From CAIQJJ01 sp049325275 (lineage in GTDB: Bacteria; Chloroflexota; Anaerolineae; Anaerolineales; UBA4823), in assembly GCA_049325275.1 (NCBI GenBank), contig JBMOLU010000045.1, forward strand, positions 1 to 64,000: a DNA stretch of 64,000 nucleotides, written 5' to 3'. Positions 48,763 through 56,472 of the stretch are shown here, piece by piece. The position numbers and the translations under genes are program-made. Numbering within the stretch: position 1 is the first letter of the stretch; every line of letters begins with the position of its first letter. The notes under the pieces are model-generated. The model was given only the letters and a program-made list of their open reading frames with translations, had not been told where the DNA came from and ran no database searches.

Positions 48763-48855
48763 TCATTTCCCCTGGCGCGGGCGCCGTTGGTAGATGTCGA
48801 TGGCAAAGGCCGAGAGGAGTGCAAGGGTGCACAAGATCAGGAAAAAGGTGTTCAT
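48763..48855 (-). CDS. 30-residue single-helix membrane protein coupled to surE
   Basis: The ORF MNTFFLILCTLALLSAFAID followed by IYQRRPRQGK is a membrane helix with a positive C-terminal tail. AAAGGAAA lies 7 bp before its ATG at 48855. Its TGA ends two bases before the surE ATG, which suggests coupling. It is too short for most gene finders. Function unknown; it may be a regulatory small membrane protein or just a coupling leader for surE. Confidence 0.55.
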   Translation of the reverse strand: MNTFFLILCTLALLSAFAIDIYQRRPRQGK

Positions 48856-48993
48856 GATGTTTCCTTTGTGAAGAGCGTCACGCGGCGTTCTTGCCGCAGC
48901 CAAAAGTGGTAGAGACGCCACGCCATCTGTTGGACGGCTTGCGCTCGGCAGCGTGTACAGCCGCACCGCGTAGGGATACGATAGCACGCGCCT

Positions 48994-49043
48994 GTTAGCA
49001 AGGGTTTAAGGTTCGGTTATGGTTTTGTAAGGGCTTTGTTAAA
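48994..49043 (+). promoter_or_regulatory. Five-unit Pho box upstream of the surE operon
   Basis: GTTAGC (48994), TTTAAG (49005), GTTATG (49016), GTAAGG (49027) and GTTAAA (49038) are in exact 11-bp steps, among the longest arrays of the window. It lies in the gap between the phoR stop (49100) and the small ORF start (48855). Confidence 0.7.
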
Positions 49044-49044
49044 T

Positions 49045-49086
49045 CGCAAAGGAGCTGCCTGGAAAAAACCAGGCAGCTCCTTTGCG
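49045..49086 (-). terminator. Strong terminator hairpin after phoR
   Basis: CGCAAAGGAGCTGCCTGG (49045-49062) pairs perfectly over 18 bp with 49069-49086 across an AAAAAA loop. It begins 13 bp after the phoR stop on the minus strand and is followed by ATTTAAC, so it most likely ends the phoB-phoR transcript. Confidence 0.8.
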
Positions 49087-49099
49087 GTTGTGGCTTGCC

Positions 49100-50851
49100 T
49101 TATGCGAGTGGGATGGTGAAGTAGAACGTGCTGCCCCGGTTCAACTCGCTCTCGACCCAAATGCGCCCATTGTGGGCCTCGATCAAGTGGCGGGCAATCG
49201 CCAGTCCCAGGCCGGTACCGCTGGTGGTGCGGGCGCGATCCACTTTGTAGAAGCGTTCGAAAATGCGCGGCAAGTCTTCGCTGGCGATCCCGATCCCGGT
49301 GTCGCGCACGAAAAAGACGGCTTCCTGTCCCTGGATAGACGCGCCGATCGTCACCTGCCCTCCTTCGGCGGTAAATTTGATGGCGTTGTGCAAGAGGTTG
49401 ACGATCACCTGTTGGATGCGCCCTGCATCGGCCAGCACGCCGGGCAAGCCGTCTGCACAGTCGACCTGTAGTGCCAGGTTGGCGCGTTCGGCTTGCAGGC
49501 AAAGGCGTTCGTGTGCCGGCAGGATGATGTCGATCGGCCGGGTCGGTGCCAGCTCGAGGGGCACGCGGCCCGATTCGATACGCGAAAGCTCCAGCAGCTC
49601 ACTGACCATCAGGTTCAGCGCGTCCACTTCGGTTTCCATACGGCTCAAGAAGCGGCGTGCAGCGGTTGGATCTTCGAGCGCGCCGCTTTGCAGGGTCTCT
49701 GAAATGGCTTTGATGCCGGCCAGCGGCGTACGCAGTTCGTGAGAGACGTTGCTGACGAAGTCGCGGCGCATCATTTCGATCTGGCGCTGGCGGGTAACGT
49801 CCTGGAAGAGCAGCAGGGTGCTGCCCGGCAGGGCCTGGCCCATCGGTGTGGCGATCCCTTGCAGGTGGCAGGTTTTGTGCAGCTCGAACGTGGCTTGTTG
49901 CTGCATCCCGCTGGTTTCGCATTCCTGCCAAAGCTCGAAGGGCTGGTGGTGGCGGATGACCTTCGCCAGCGGGGTGCCTACGGCATTTTCTTGCTTGATG
50001 CCGAAGAATCTTTCGGCGGTTGGGTTGAGTAACTGCACCTTGCCTTCTTCATCGACAATCAAAACCCCATCGGTCATTTTCTCCAACACGGCGGAGAGCT
50101 TGCCGCGTTCCGTTTGTAGTTCGCCGATCTGGTCGTGGATGCGCACGGCCATGCTGTTGAAGGCCTGAGCAAGCTGCGAAAGCTCGTGAATGTTGGTCGA
50201 GATGGGCTGCTGCAAGGGCCGGTCGGCAGCCAGGGACGTGGCTGCGCTGGTAATTTGCGCCACGGGGCGGGCGATGCGCAGCCCCAGCCATCCTGCCAAT
50301 AAAATCGCCAGGATGGTCGTGACGGCGGTTGCAGCGGTCAGCAGTTGCTGCAGGTCAAAGATGTCTTCTTGAACGCGGTTGAGCGGCAGCGAAATGCGCA
50401 TCACCCCGCGTGGCGCGCCGGCCTCGCCCAATCGTTCGGCGACATAGAGCATATCGTAGCCGACCGTGTGGCTGAAACGGATGCTGCTGCCCTGGCCCTG
50501 CTGCAAGGCAGCGACGATCTCTGGCCGGTCGCTGTGGTTGTTCATCTGGTTGCGGTCCTCGTTCGATTCGCCCAGGACGACCCCGTCGGGTCGAATGATC
50601 GTCACGCGTGCGCCGAGAACCTGCGCCCAGTGCCGGGCGACGCCGTCCAGCCCGGTATCGAGATCGACCCCTTCTTCCAACGCGGGGATGACGAGATCGC
50701 CGACCATGCGCGCCTGGATCGAAAGCTGGTCCTGCAGGTTGGCAATATACGTCTGTTTGATGAAATTCACCAGGTAAGCGCTCAACCCCAACAGGGTCAG
50801 CAAAATCAAAACGGCGTAGGAGACGGCGATCCGCCAGCGTAACGATGTCAT
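49100..50851 (-). CDS. phoR: Phosphate-sensing histidine kinase PhoR
   Basis: A 583-residue kinase with two membrane helices (YAVLILLTLLGLSAYLV and TAATAVTTILAILLAGWLGL) around an extracytoplasmic domain of about 150 residues. HAMP (RIARPVAQITSAATSL), a PAS domain (VLEKMTDGVLIVDEEGKVQL), HisKA (FVSNVSHELRTPLAGIKAIS, with the phospho-His) and HATPase (NLLHNAIKFTAEGG, RDTGIGIA, GTGLGLAIARHLI) follow. The start at ATG 50851 is 4 bp after the phoB stop. The large outer domain differs from E. coli PhoR, which has almost none, and resembles Gram-positive PhoR/WalK kinases. It phosphorylates PhoB under phosphate limitation. Confidence 0.9.
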   Translation of the reverse strand: MTSLRWRIAVSYAVLILLTLLGLSAYLVNFIKQTYIANLQDQLSIQARMVGDLVIPALEEGVDLDTGLDGVARHWAQVLGARVTIIRPDGVVLGESNEDRNQMNNHSDRPEIVAALQQGQGSSIRFSHTVGYDMLYVAERLGEAGAPRGVMRISLPLNRVQEDIFDLQQLLTAATAVTTILAILLAGWLGLRIARPVAQITSAATSLAADRPLQQPISTNIHELSQLAQAFNSMAVRIHDQIGELQTERGKLSAVLEKMTDGVLIVDEEGKVQLLNPTAERFFGIKQENAVGTPLAKVIRHHQPFELWQECETSGMQQQATFELHKTCHLQGIATPMGQALPGSTLLLFQDVTRQRQIEMMRRDFVSNVSHELRTPLAGIKAISETLQSGALEDPTAARRFLSRMETEVDALNLMVSELLELSRIESGRVPLELAPTRPIDIILPAHERLCLQAERANLALQVDCADGLPGVLADAGRIQQVIVNLLHNAIKFTAEGGQVTIGASIQGQEAVFFVRDTGIGIASEDLPRIFERFYKVDRARTTSGTGLGLAIARHLIEAHNGRIWVESELNRGSTFYFTIPLA

Positions 50852-50855
50852 GGGG

Positions 50856-51560
50856 TTAACCTTCGAAGCGATACCCGGCGCCGCGTACGGTAATGATGCG
50901 GTTTGGCCGGCCCGGATCCGGCTCGATCTTTTCACGCAGCCAATGGATGTGTACGTCTACAGTACGCGTGTCGACGCTTACTTCCCACCCCCAGACGCGT
51001 TCCAACAAAAATTCACGCGTCAACGCGTGGCCACGGTGCTCGGCGAGAAAAAGCAACAGGTCGTATTCTTTCGGTTTGAGCGCCATAGGCTGATCGTCGA
51101 TATAGGCTTCGCGGCGGGTCAGGTTGATCGCCAGGTTGCCGAAAGAAATGATATTTTTCGGGGTGGTGGCTGCCGGTGTACCGACGTCTGCGCGCACGCG
51201 GCGATCGTGCCGCAGGTGCGCTTTGACGCGCGCTAACAACTCACGCATGCTGAACGGCTTGGTGATATAGTCGTCCGCACCGATCTCCAGGCCGAGTACG
51301 CGATCGATTTCTTCGTCGCGAGCGGTCAGCATCAAGATCGGAATATTCATTTCCTGGCGTACCGCCCGGCAGACCTCATGCCCGTGAACTTTGGGCAGCA
51401 TCAGATCGAGCAAAATGAGATCGGGCTTCCACTGGCTGGCCTTTTCAATCGCCGCTTGCCCATCACCAACCACTTCGACGACGTACCCTTCACGCTTCAA
51501 GTTGTAGCTGACGGTTTCTTGCAGCGTGGGGTCATCTTCTACGACAAGGACTTTGCTCAT
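50856..51560 (-). CDS. phoB: Response regulator PhoB/PhoP
   Basis: A 234-residue OmpR-family regulator. The receiver has VVEDDPTLQETV (Asp pair), LILLDLMLPKVHG (phospho-Asp) and the switch Lys in YITKPFSMREL. The DNA-binding winged helix shows LTPKEYDLLLFLAEHRG-like residues (LKPKEYDLLLFLAEHRGHAL) and VDVHIHWLREKIEPDP. It is in an operon with phoR and lies behind its own Pho box (51615-51653), so it is probably autoregulated. Confidence 0.92.
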   Translation of the reverse strand: MSKVLVVEDDPTLQETVSYNLKREGYVVEVVGDGQAAIEKASQWKPDLILLDLMLPKVHGHEVCRAVRQEMNIPILMLTARDEEIDRVLGLEIGADDYITKPFSMRELLARVKAHLRHDRRVRADVGTPAATTPKNIISFGNLAINLTRREAYIDDQPMALKPKEYDLLLFLAEHRGHALTREFLLERVWGWEVSVDTRTVDVHIHWLREKIEPDPGRPNRIITVRGAGYRFEG

Positions 51561-51614
51561 TTATCACTTCCTGTTCTTATTCGAGCAAGGATACCACGTG
51601 TGGACAAGCCCAAG

Positions 51615-51653
51615 GATAATGCTGCTTTAATGAAGTGTAAAGGATTTGTTAAC
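51615..51653 (+). promoter_or_regulatory. Pho box of phoB-phoR
   Basis: GATAAT (51615), TTTAAT (51626), GTAAAG (51637) and GTTAAC (51648) are in exact 11-bp steps, starting 55 bp before the phoB start codon. Confidence 0.65.
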
Positions 51654-51906
51654 GCCGAATCTAGTAAAAGGACCGTTTTCACTTTCGTTCGCAGTACAAG
51701 ATATCCATCCCACTTTAAAGCGTCAGACTAATGCCTGTCGCGATCAGCAGGGTGGGAATCTCGTGCCAGATGAGAATTCCCACAAGATGCGGATCGATTC
51801 CACATCTGCCAACGGCAGGGCTGCCAAACCCGTCACGAACCTGATTTACGGATGGGAATGGCTCAACCTGCCCGCTAAAAGCCGGGACGTTGCGCCTGCT
51901 GAGCGT
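51654..51906. other. Gap between phoB promoter and the oxidoreductase gene
   Basis: No convincing gene. A hairpin GTGGGAATCTC/GAGAATTCCCAC at 51752-51783 with one bulge may terminate the oxidoreductase transcript (minus strand, stop at 51907). The rest shows nothing I can assign. Confidence 0.4.
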
Positions 51907-52902
51907 TCAAAGGTAGTCCTGTACGAGCAGAACCACTTGTCCCTGCCGGTTGCCTTTTTCGATGTACTGGTGCGCTTCGGCGGTTCGTTCGAGCGGGAAG
52001 CGCTTGTCGACGATGGCTTGGATTTTCCCGGCTTCGGCCAGTTCCTTGATCAACGCCAGGTTCTCAGCCTTCTCATCAGCCATGGCGCAGATCACCTTCT
52101 TGCGGCTGAAGAGCGAAGTCCAAAGCATGTCGAGAATCGCCCGGCCCTTGAAGCTGGCGAGCAGGTAGATGCCGTTGGGCTTGAGCGAGTTTTTGCAGCG
52201 GATAAACGAGCTGCGGCCCAGGATGTCGAAAATCACATCGTAGGTTTCGCCGTTTTGGGTGAAATCCTGTTTTTTATAATCGATCACTTTGTCCGCGCCC
52301 AATGCCCGGACAAATTCCAGGCGGGGTGTGCCGCAAACACCGGTCACTTCGGCGCCGTAGTGCTTGGCAAGCTGGACGGCCATGGCGCCGATGCCGCCGG
52401 AAGCGCCGTTGATCAGGATTTTTTGCCCTGGCTTGAGGTTGGCCTTCTGCAGCAAGCTGACGGCCATCACCGCCCCGTAGGGCAGGGTGGCGGCTTCGGC
52501 GTAGTCCAGGTTGGTGGGTTTGTGCGCGATGGTTCCACTTTCGGGGAGACAAATATACTCGGCATTGGCGCCCATGTTCATCCCGATGTAGGCAAAGATG
52601 TGGTCGCCGGGCTTGAATTTCGTCACGTGGCTGCCGACCGCTTCCACATCCCCGGCCAGTTCGCTGCCGAGGATGGTAATTTTGGGTTTGTTCCAGCCGA
52701 AGGCCATGCGCGCCGGGATGTAAAACAGGGCAGGCATGTTGAATTGGCTGTGGGCAAAATCGCGCGCCGTCAGGTCGCCGTAGTTGACCGGCGTAGCGCG
52801 CACCCGCACCAGGATTTCGTTTTCCTTGGGGGTGGGTTTGGGGACTTCTTTGAGTTGCAGCACATCGGGAGAACCGTATTCGCTAAAAACAATCGCTTTC
52901 AT
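51907..52902 (-). CDS. Zinc-free medium-chain dehydrogenase/quinone oxidoreductase
   Basis: A 331-residue enzyme of the MDR superfamily with MKAIVFSEYGSPDVLQLKEV, TPVNYGDL, GSELAGDVEAVG and the Rossmann motif INGASGGIGAMAVQLAKHYG. The Cys/His structural zinc ligands are absent, so it fits the quinone-reductase (NADPH) branch. The start ATG 52902 has AGGAAA upstream. The next gene upstream is 66 bp away on the same strand and is also an NAD(P)-binding protein. Confidence 0.87.
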   Translation of the reverse strand: MKAIVFSEYGSPDVLQLKEVPKPTPKENEILVRVRATPVNYGDLTARDFAHSQFNMPALFYIPARMAFGWNKPKITILGSELAGDVEAVGSHVTKFKPGDHIFAYIGMNMGANAEYICLPESGTIAHKPTNLDYAEAATLPYGAVMAVSLLQKANLKPGQKILINGASGGIGAMAVQLAKHYGAEVTGVCGTPRLEFVRALGADKVIDYKKQDFTQNGETYDVIFDILGRSSFIRCKNSLKPNGIYLLASFKGRAILDMLWTSLFSRKKVICAMADEKAENLALIKELAEAGKIQAIVDKRFPLERTAEAHQYIEKGNRQGQVVLLVQDYL

Positions 52903-52968
52903 GGGTGTGTTTCCTGTTTGTTGAAAAATGATCGATATGATAGGTTTGGCAAGCATTAAGCGCCTCTC

Positions 52969-53664
52969 TCAGGGCGCTTTTTGAGCCTTATATGCCAGCG
53001 CCGAAGGTGTCTGGCAGCCGACGATGGCGGGGGCTTCGTGAACGAGCGCATCGTTTTCGAGGGCTGCGACCATGAACAGGGCGTAATCCACCCGGCGGGT
53101 CAGGTTGCTGGCGAGGATGGGGTCGCCCACATGGCGGCTCCAGGCCGGCAAGCCCTGGCTTTCGCCTTCTTCCAGGTCGCTGCCGCGCACGACCGTCCAG
53201 CGGGCCGGGCTGGCAAAGATGCGCCGGCAGGCTTCCACCTGATCGTCGATGTCAATCATGCGGGTTAGCTGCCCGATCCACCAGGCCAGGGTCATATCGC
53301 GCTTGAAGGAGGCCGGGTACACATCCTGGCCGTCACGCGTGATATGCCAGCCACAGGAAAAGATCAGCCGTGCTTCGGGGATGGCATAATCCATCACCGC
53401 CTGGGCCGTCCCGGTGGAATAGTGCTTCCGGCCCCAGGGGACCAGCACGGTCAGTACCCCATCGCAATCCGCAACAGCTTTCTGGATAACGGCGCGGTTG
53501 TTGGTGTTGCCGGGGAAGACGCGCATGCGCCCTTGGAACCGTTTTAGCTTGCCCACGCTGCGTTCCCGGCAGACGCCTGCCACTTCGTAGCCCCGGTCGA
53601 GACAGTGTTGAATCATGTACTGGCCAAGTTTGCCAGATGCGCCGACGATACAGACTTTTTTCAT
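52969..53664 (-). CDS. NmrA/SDR-like NAD(P)-binding protein
   Basis: A 231-residue Rossmann protein with KKVCIVGASGKLGQYMIQHC at the N-terminus and atypical SDR core (GRKHYSTGTAQAVMDYAIPE). It lacks the classical YxxxK catalytic pair, so it is nearer the NmrA/atypical SDR group. It shares its strand with the XRE regulator 29 bp upstream and the dehydrogenase downstream; a stress or metabolism operon is possible. Substrate unknown. Confidence 0.8.
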   Translation of the reverse strand: MKKVCIVGASGKLGQYMIQHCLDRGYEVAGVCRERSVGKLKRFQGRMRVFPGNTNNRAVIQKAVADCDGVLTVLVPWGRKHYSTGTAQAVMDYAIPEARLIFSCGWHITRDGQDVYPASFKRDMTLAWWIGQLTRMIDIDDQVEACRRIFASPARWTVVRGSDLEEGESQGLPAWSRHVGDPILASNLTRRVDYALFMVAALENDALVHEAPAIVGCQTPSALAYKAQKAP

Positions 53665-53693
53665 GACTTGTCCATCACTCCTTTCTGGCGGCT

Positions 53694-53960
53694 TTATTGA
53701 GAAGTTCCAGTGAATTCACTTTCTTGCTCCTCGCTGTTCGTGAAATTTTTATCTTCAAAAGAAAAAACTTCTTCTACGGTCGTGCCAAAGATACGGGCGA
53801 TGCGAAAGGCCAGTTCGAGCGAGGGGGAGTACTTGGCGTTTTCGATGGCAATGATGGTCTGGCGGGTGACGCCGACTTTTTTCGCCAGTTCATCCTGGGT
53901 CATTTCGCCGTGGTTGAAGCGCAGTTTGCGGATGGCGTTAGTGATGTGGCATTCGCTCAT
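53694..53960 (-). CDS. XRE-family helix-turn-helix regulator
   Basis: An 88-residue regulator with an N-terminal HTH (MTQDELAKKVGVTRQTIIAI, then ENAKYSPSLELAFRIARIFG) followed by an acidic tail (TTVEEVFSFEDKNFTNSEEQ). It belongs to the small YgzD-like group usually coupled to a membrane protein gene. Its ATG at 53960 lies one base after the stop of the membrane gene. Confidence 0.9.
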   Translation of the reverse strand: MSECHITNAIRKLRFNHGEMTQDELAKKVGVTRQTIIAIENAKYSPSLELAFRIARIFGTTVEEVFSFEDKNFTNSEEQESEFTGTSQ

Positions 53961-53961
53961 C

Positions 53962-54408
53962 TTAGAACCCCCGGCGATAGAGCACAAACTGGGTCAATTC
54001 ATCCACCACCGAGGAAAGCAACCCGGCATAGATGATGGTGATGAACATGACGTAGATCGGCATTTCGAGCGTCAGCGTCACCATCGCAAGCACCACACCG
54101 ATGGCAAAAATGAACAGGGCATTGCGGCTGCCTTTTAGCTCGATGATTTTGTCACGCTCGTCGGTAATGGATGGTGCCTCATCGTGAGTGGTGATATGGT
54201 AGTGGATGGTAAAAATAATCGTGATGATGATGTTGGCAACAACCGAGATTGGGATGAAAACCAGGAAGGCTTTGGCCCAAAAGGCGGGATCGTTGATGAA
54301 CGCGCCGTTCCCGGCCAGGTAGCGGAAATACAGGTAGACGGAATAGATGGCGGTGATCGACACCGAACTGAACACATTGACGATGGCACGCTTTTCGTGA
54401 TAGGACAT
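53962..54408 (-). CDS. Four-helix membrane protein paired with the XRE regulator
   Basis: A 148-residue protein with four helices (VFSSVSITAIYSVYLYFRYL, AFLVFIPISVVANIIITIIF, NALFIFAIGVVLAMVTLTL, YVMFITIIYAGLLSSVV) and an acidic loop APSITDERDKIIELKGSR. This is the common partner of small XRE regulators (DUF2178-like). The ATG at 54408 with GAGG 5 bp upstream is chosen over the GTG at 54414. Function unknown. Confidence 0.75.
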   Translation of the reverse strand: MSYHEKRAIVNVFSSVSITAIYSVYLYFRYLAGNGAFINDPAFWAKAFLVFIPISVVANIIITIIFTIHYHITTHDEAPSITDERDKIIELKGSRNALFIFAIGVVLAMVTLTLEMPIYVMFITIIYAGLLSSVVDELTQFVLYRRGF

Positions 54409-54444
54409 ATTCACCTCGTTCTGTATGTATTTGTTGACATGTAG

Positions 54445-54496
54445 GCTCTTCCGGCTTCGCCGGGAAAGGGATTCTTCACGCTAAACGCGGAAGACC
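54445..54496 (-). repeat. Dispersed intergenic repeat, type I, copy C
   Basis: A 52-bp copy in inverse orientation to those at 3274 and 10499, very close to copy A in sequence. It lies in the 5' untranslated region between the promoter at 54523 and the gene at 54408, so it would be transcribed, unlike copies A and B that follow gene ends. Confidence 0.75.
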
Positions 54497-54522
54497 CACA
54501 CTTAGTAAATAATACTGTACTT

Positions 54523-54551
54523 ATTGTAAAGCAAAATATACATAGTGTCAA
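54523..54551 (-). promoter_or_regulatory. Sigma-70-type promoter of the XRE operon
   Basis: On the minus strand a perfect -35 TTGACA (54551-54546), a 17-bp spacer and -10 TACAAT (54528-54523). The flanks are AT-rich with inverted repeats AATAA/TTATT (54509-54525) and GTAAAG/CTTTAC (54526-54560), possible operator sites for the XRE protein. Confidence 0.75.
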
Positions 54552-54553
54552 TA

Positions 54554-55267
54554 TTACTTTACATTTCCTTGCTGTTGCCCGACTTCTGGCACAGTGGCCG
54601 ACACATCGAATCCTTTGATAATCAGCCAGAGCGCCAAAACGATTCCTTGAAAGGCCAGGGGCATATTCAAAAGCATGTAGGCGGGTGTGATCACATCGGT
54701 GAGACGGAACAAGATCAGCAGGCTTGCCAATAGCGTCAGTGACACGCCCGTAAGCCCCCAACCGGCCAGCCAGCGGGGAACCAGCCGGGTTTGGTAGAGC
54801 ACTACGAAAAACAGCAGATCGCCCAGGTTCAACGCCACGATCATGGCCACGTGATTGACCAGGTCGCGCCCGGCCCGCAACAGGCCGCCAATCGTTTGAA
54901 AATGCGACGCTGCTGGCGTGCCGGCCTGGAGAAACGCCTCGCTCAAGATGATGAACAGCGGTAGAAGAATTACGCCAACCAGAAGAAACACCGCGGCTAT
55001 CATCCTGAAAGCGGCAAATCCCAGGGTAAGGGCCTGGTTGTGCTCGCTCAAAAGCGGGTACAGCACCAAGGCAAACCCAAGATAGGCGGGTACCATCAGC
55101 AACTGGAAAAACGCTCCGAGAAGCACCTGGTTTTGCTGGGCAGCAACTTCAACCAGATAAGCCGGGCCTTCTACGGCAGGCACAACACTGAAAATGCCTG
55201 CCACCATGCCAATGAAGAACAGGATACCGGCCAGGAAGGTATGCTTGCCCTGGGTAGCCACTTTCAT
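54554..55267 (-). CDS. DUF4386 membrane protein
   Basis: A 237-residue protein with about six membrane helices (FLAGILFFIGMVAGIFSVVP, VLLGAFFQLLMVPAYLGFAL, AAVFLLVGVILLPLFIIL, VAMIVALNLGDLLFFVVLYQ, LTGVSLTLLASLLILFRL, FQGIVLALWLIIKGF), the DUF4386 pattern with RLVPRWLAGWGLTG. Function unknown. It overlaps the previous gene by 4 bp (ATGA) and ends the three-gene operon 56276-54554. Confidence 0.85.
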   Translation of the reverse strand: MKVATQGKHTFLAGILFFIGMVAGIFSVVPAVEGPAYLVEVAAQQNQVLLGAFFQLLMVPAYLGFALVLYPLLSEHNQALTLGFAAFRMIAAVFLLVGVILLPLFIILSEAFLQAGTPAASHFQTIGGLLRAGRDLVNHVAMIVALNLGDLLFFVVLYQTRLVPRWLAGWGLTGVSLTLLASLLILFRLTDVITPAYMLLNMPLAFQGIVLALWLIIKGFDVSATVPEVGQQQGNVK

Positions 55268-55959
55268 TTTCCTTGCTCCTTGTATAGCATGAGGCCGTTT
55301 TTATGCTGTCTGGCCGGGTTGCTGCGCCATAAGGCAATCCCCAACCCGACGAACCAGGGAATCATTCCCAGCCCAAAAATCATCGAGGCCGTCTCTGTGA
55401 TGGGCGGAAAAACCGAGACCACGCCCGCCAGGCCAAGCACCAACCCAAGGTAACGGAGCAGCCTGGGCAAGCCGCCCGTTCGCAAGGCTGCCCAACTGAG
55501 CAGCAGCGACCATAAGCCGCCAATCACCTCATTCCCGCTGATGATGCCATTCTCGACTAGCCCTAAGGTCAACAAGATCGTCTCTGCCTGCTGCGGGTTG
55601 TTGGCATAAAGATCGACGACCTTGATAAAGTCGTTCAGCATCAGATTGCCGCTGCCGATAATCAGTGCAGCCCAGATCAGCCCAAAGGCGGTCGCCACTT
55701 GCATCATCGCCGGGGCTTTCGCCTTCAACCGGTCGTAGAGTGCCAGGGCAGCCACAATGAGGGCAGCCGCGGATACCCAATAGCCGATCAGAATCCACAC
55801 ATACAACAGGCCCTGGTAATCTGGGAGCATGGCCAGGTACTGGGCCGGTTCGGCCTCAAGTATCGGAGACATCACGCTCAGATATAGTGCAATAGCCACC
55901 AGGTAGGCGACGGCGTGGATGAGTGCGGCGATGCCGCCACTTTTTTGTAAGCTGTTCAT
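55264..55959 (-). CDS. DUF4386-like membrane protein, second copy
   Basis: A 231-residue six-helix protein (ALIHAVAYLVAIALYLSVM, VWILIGYWVSAAALIVAAL, GLIWAALIIGSGNLML, LLLSWAALRTGGLPRLLRYL, LGLVLGLAGVVSVFPP, MIFGLGMIPWFVGLGIALW) with the GGLPRLLRYLGLVLGL end similar to DUF4386. It is coupled to both neighbours by 4-bp overlaps. Confidence 0.78.
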   Translation of the reverse strand: MNSLQKSGGIAALIHAVAYLVAIALYLSVMSPILEAEPAQYLAMLPDYQGLLYVWILIGYWVSAAALIVAALALYDRLKAKAPAMMQVATAFGLIWAALIIGSGNLMLNDFIKVVDLYANNPQQAETILLTLGLVENGIISGNEVIGGLWSLLLSWAALRTGGLPRLLRYLGLVLGLAGVVSVFPPITETASMIFGLGMIPWFVGLGIALWRSNPARQHKNGLMLYKEQGK

Positions 55960-56276
55960 GATTGAATCTCCTTTTTTGCGTTGAGCTTTTTACGGTCTCC
56001 CATTGAAGGTGGCAGACCTGTTTCTTGAATGCTCGAGTCGTCGGGTTCGATACGATTGACCGAGATCAGAGGCAAACCCATATCGCGCACCTTTTTGAGC
56101 AAAGCGTACAAAGCCGCCTGATCGACGATCAGGCCGGTGAGAAGCGTATTGCCGCTGTCTTCTGGCTTGATGGTTACAGCCTCCAACCGGTTGCGCCAAC
56201 GTTCATCTAAGTGCCCGCGGATGCGGATTTCGTAGAACCGGGCATCATCATGGGTTGGTATGTTTGCTGCATTCAT
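55956..56276 (-). CDS. Small conserved protein of the DUF4386 operon
   Basis: A 106-residue soluble protein (DARFYEIRIRGHLDERWRNR, TGLIVDQAALYALLKKVRDM, LISVNRIEP) of the kind often found beside DUF4386 genes. The ATG at 56276 follows GAGG; the alternative GTG at 56282 does not. Function unknown. Confidence 0.75.
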   Translation of the reverse strand: MNAANIPTHDDARFYEIRIRGHLDERWRNRLEAVTIKPEDSGNTLLTGLIVDQAALYALLKKVRDMGLPLISVNRIEPDDSSIQETGLPPSMGDRKKLNAKKEIQS

Positions 56277-56313
56277 TCGCACCTCGCTCGTGTTCGCTCT
56301 TTGTTTCGGTCAG

Positions 56314-56342
56314 AGTATACAGAGCGATGTGGTGAGTTGTCA
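56314..56342 (-). promoter_or_regulatory. Promoter of the DUF4386 operon with repeated CACCACAT motif
   Basis: On the minus strand TGACAA (56342-56337), 17 bp, TATACT (56319-56314). The motif TGTGGTGA (plus strand) occurs at 56329-56336 within the spacer and again at 56351-56358, with TCATCACATCATGTGGTGAT as an inverted pair at 56340-56359. The MalT-like regulator next door may bind here; that is inference. Confidence 0.6.
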
Positions 56343-56376
56343 TCACATCATGTGGTGATTGTTTTGTGGGGAACAC

Positions 56377-56406
56377 AAAAAGGCGAACACATTGGTTCGC
56401 CTTTTT
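56377..56406 (-). terminator. Terminator of the MalT-like gene
   Basis: AAAAAGGCGAAC (56377-56388) pairs perfectly with GTTCGCCTTTTT (56395-56406) across ACATTG, giving a 12-bp stem with T runs on both strands. It lies 66 bp after the stop at 56473. Confidence 0.85.
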
Positions 56407-56472
56407 GCAAAAAAAAACCGGCAGGCCGTTCGATCCCTTTGCCAGGGCAGATGTTGGTGCGTGCGTATTTCG

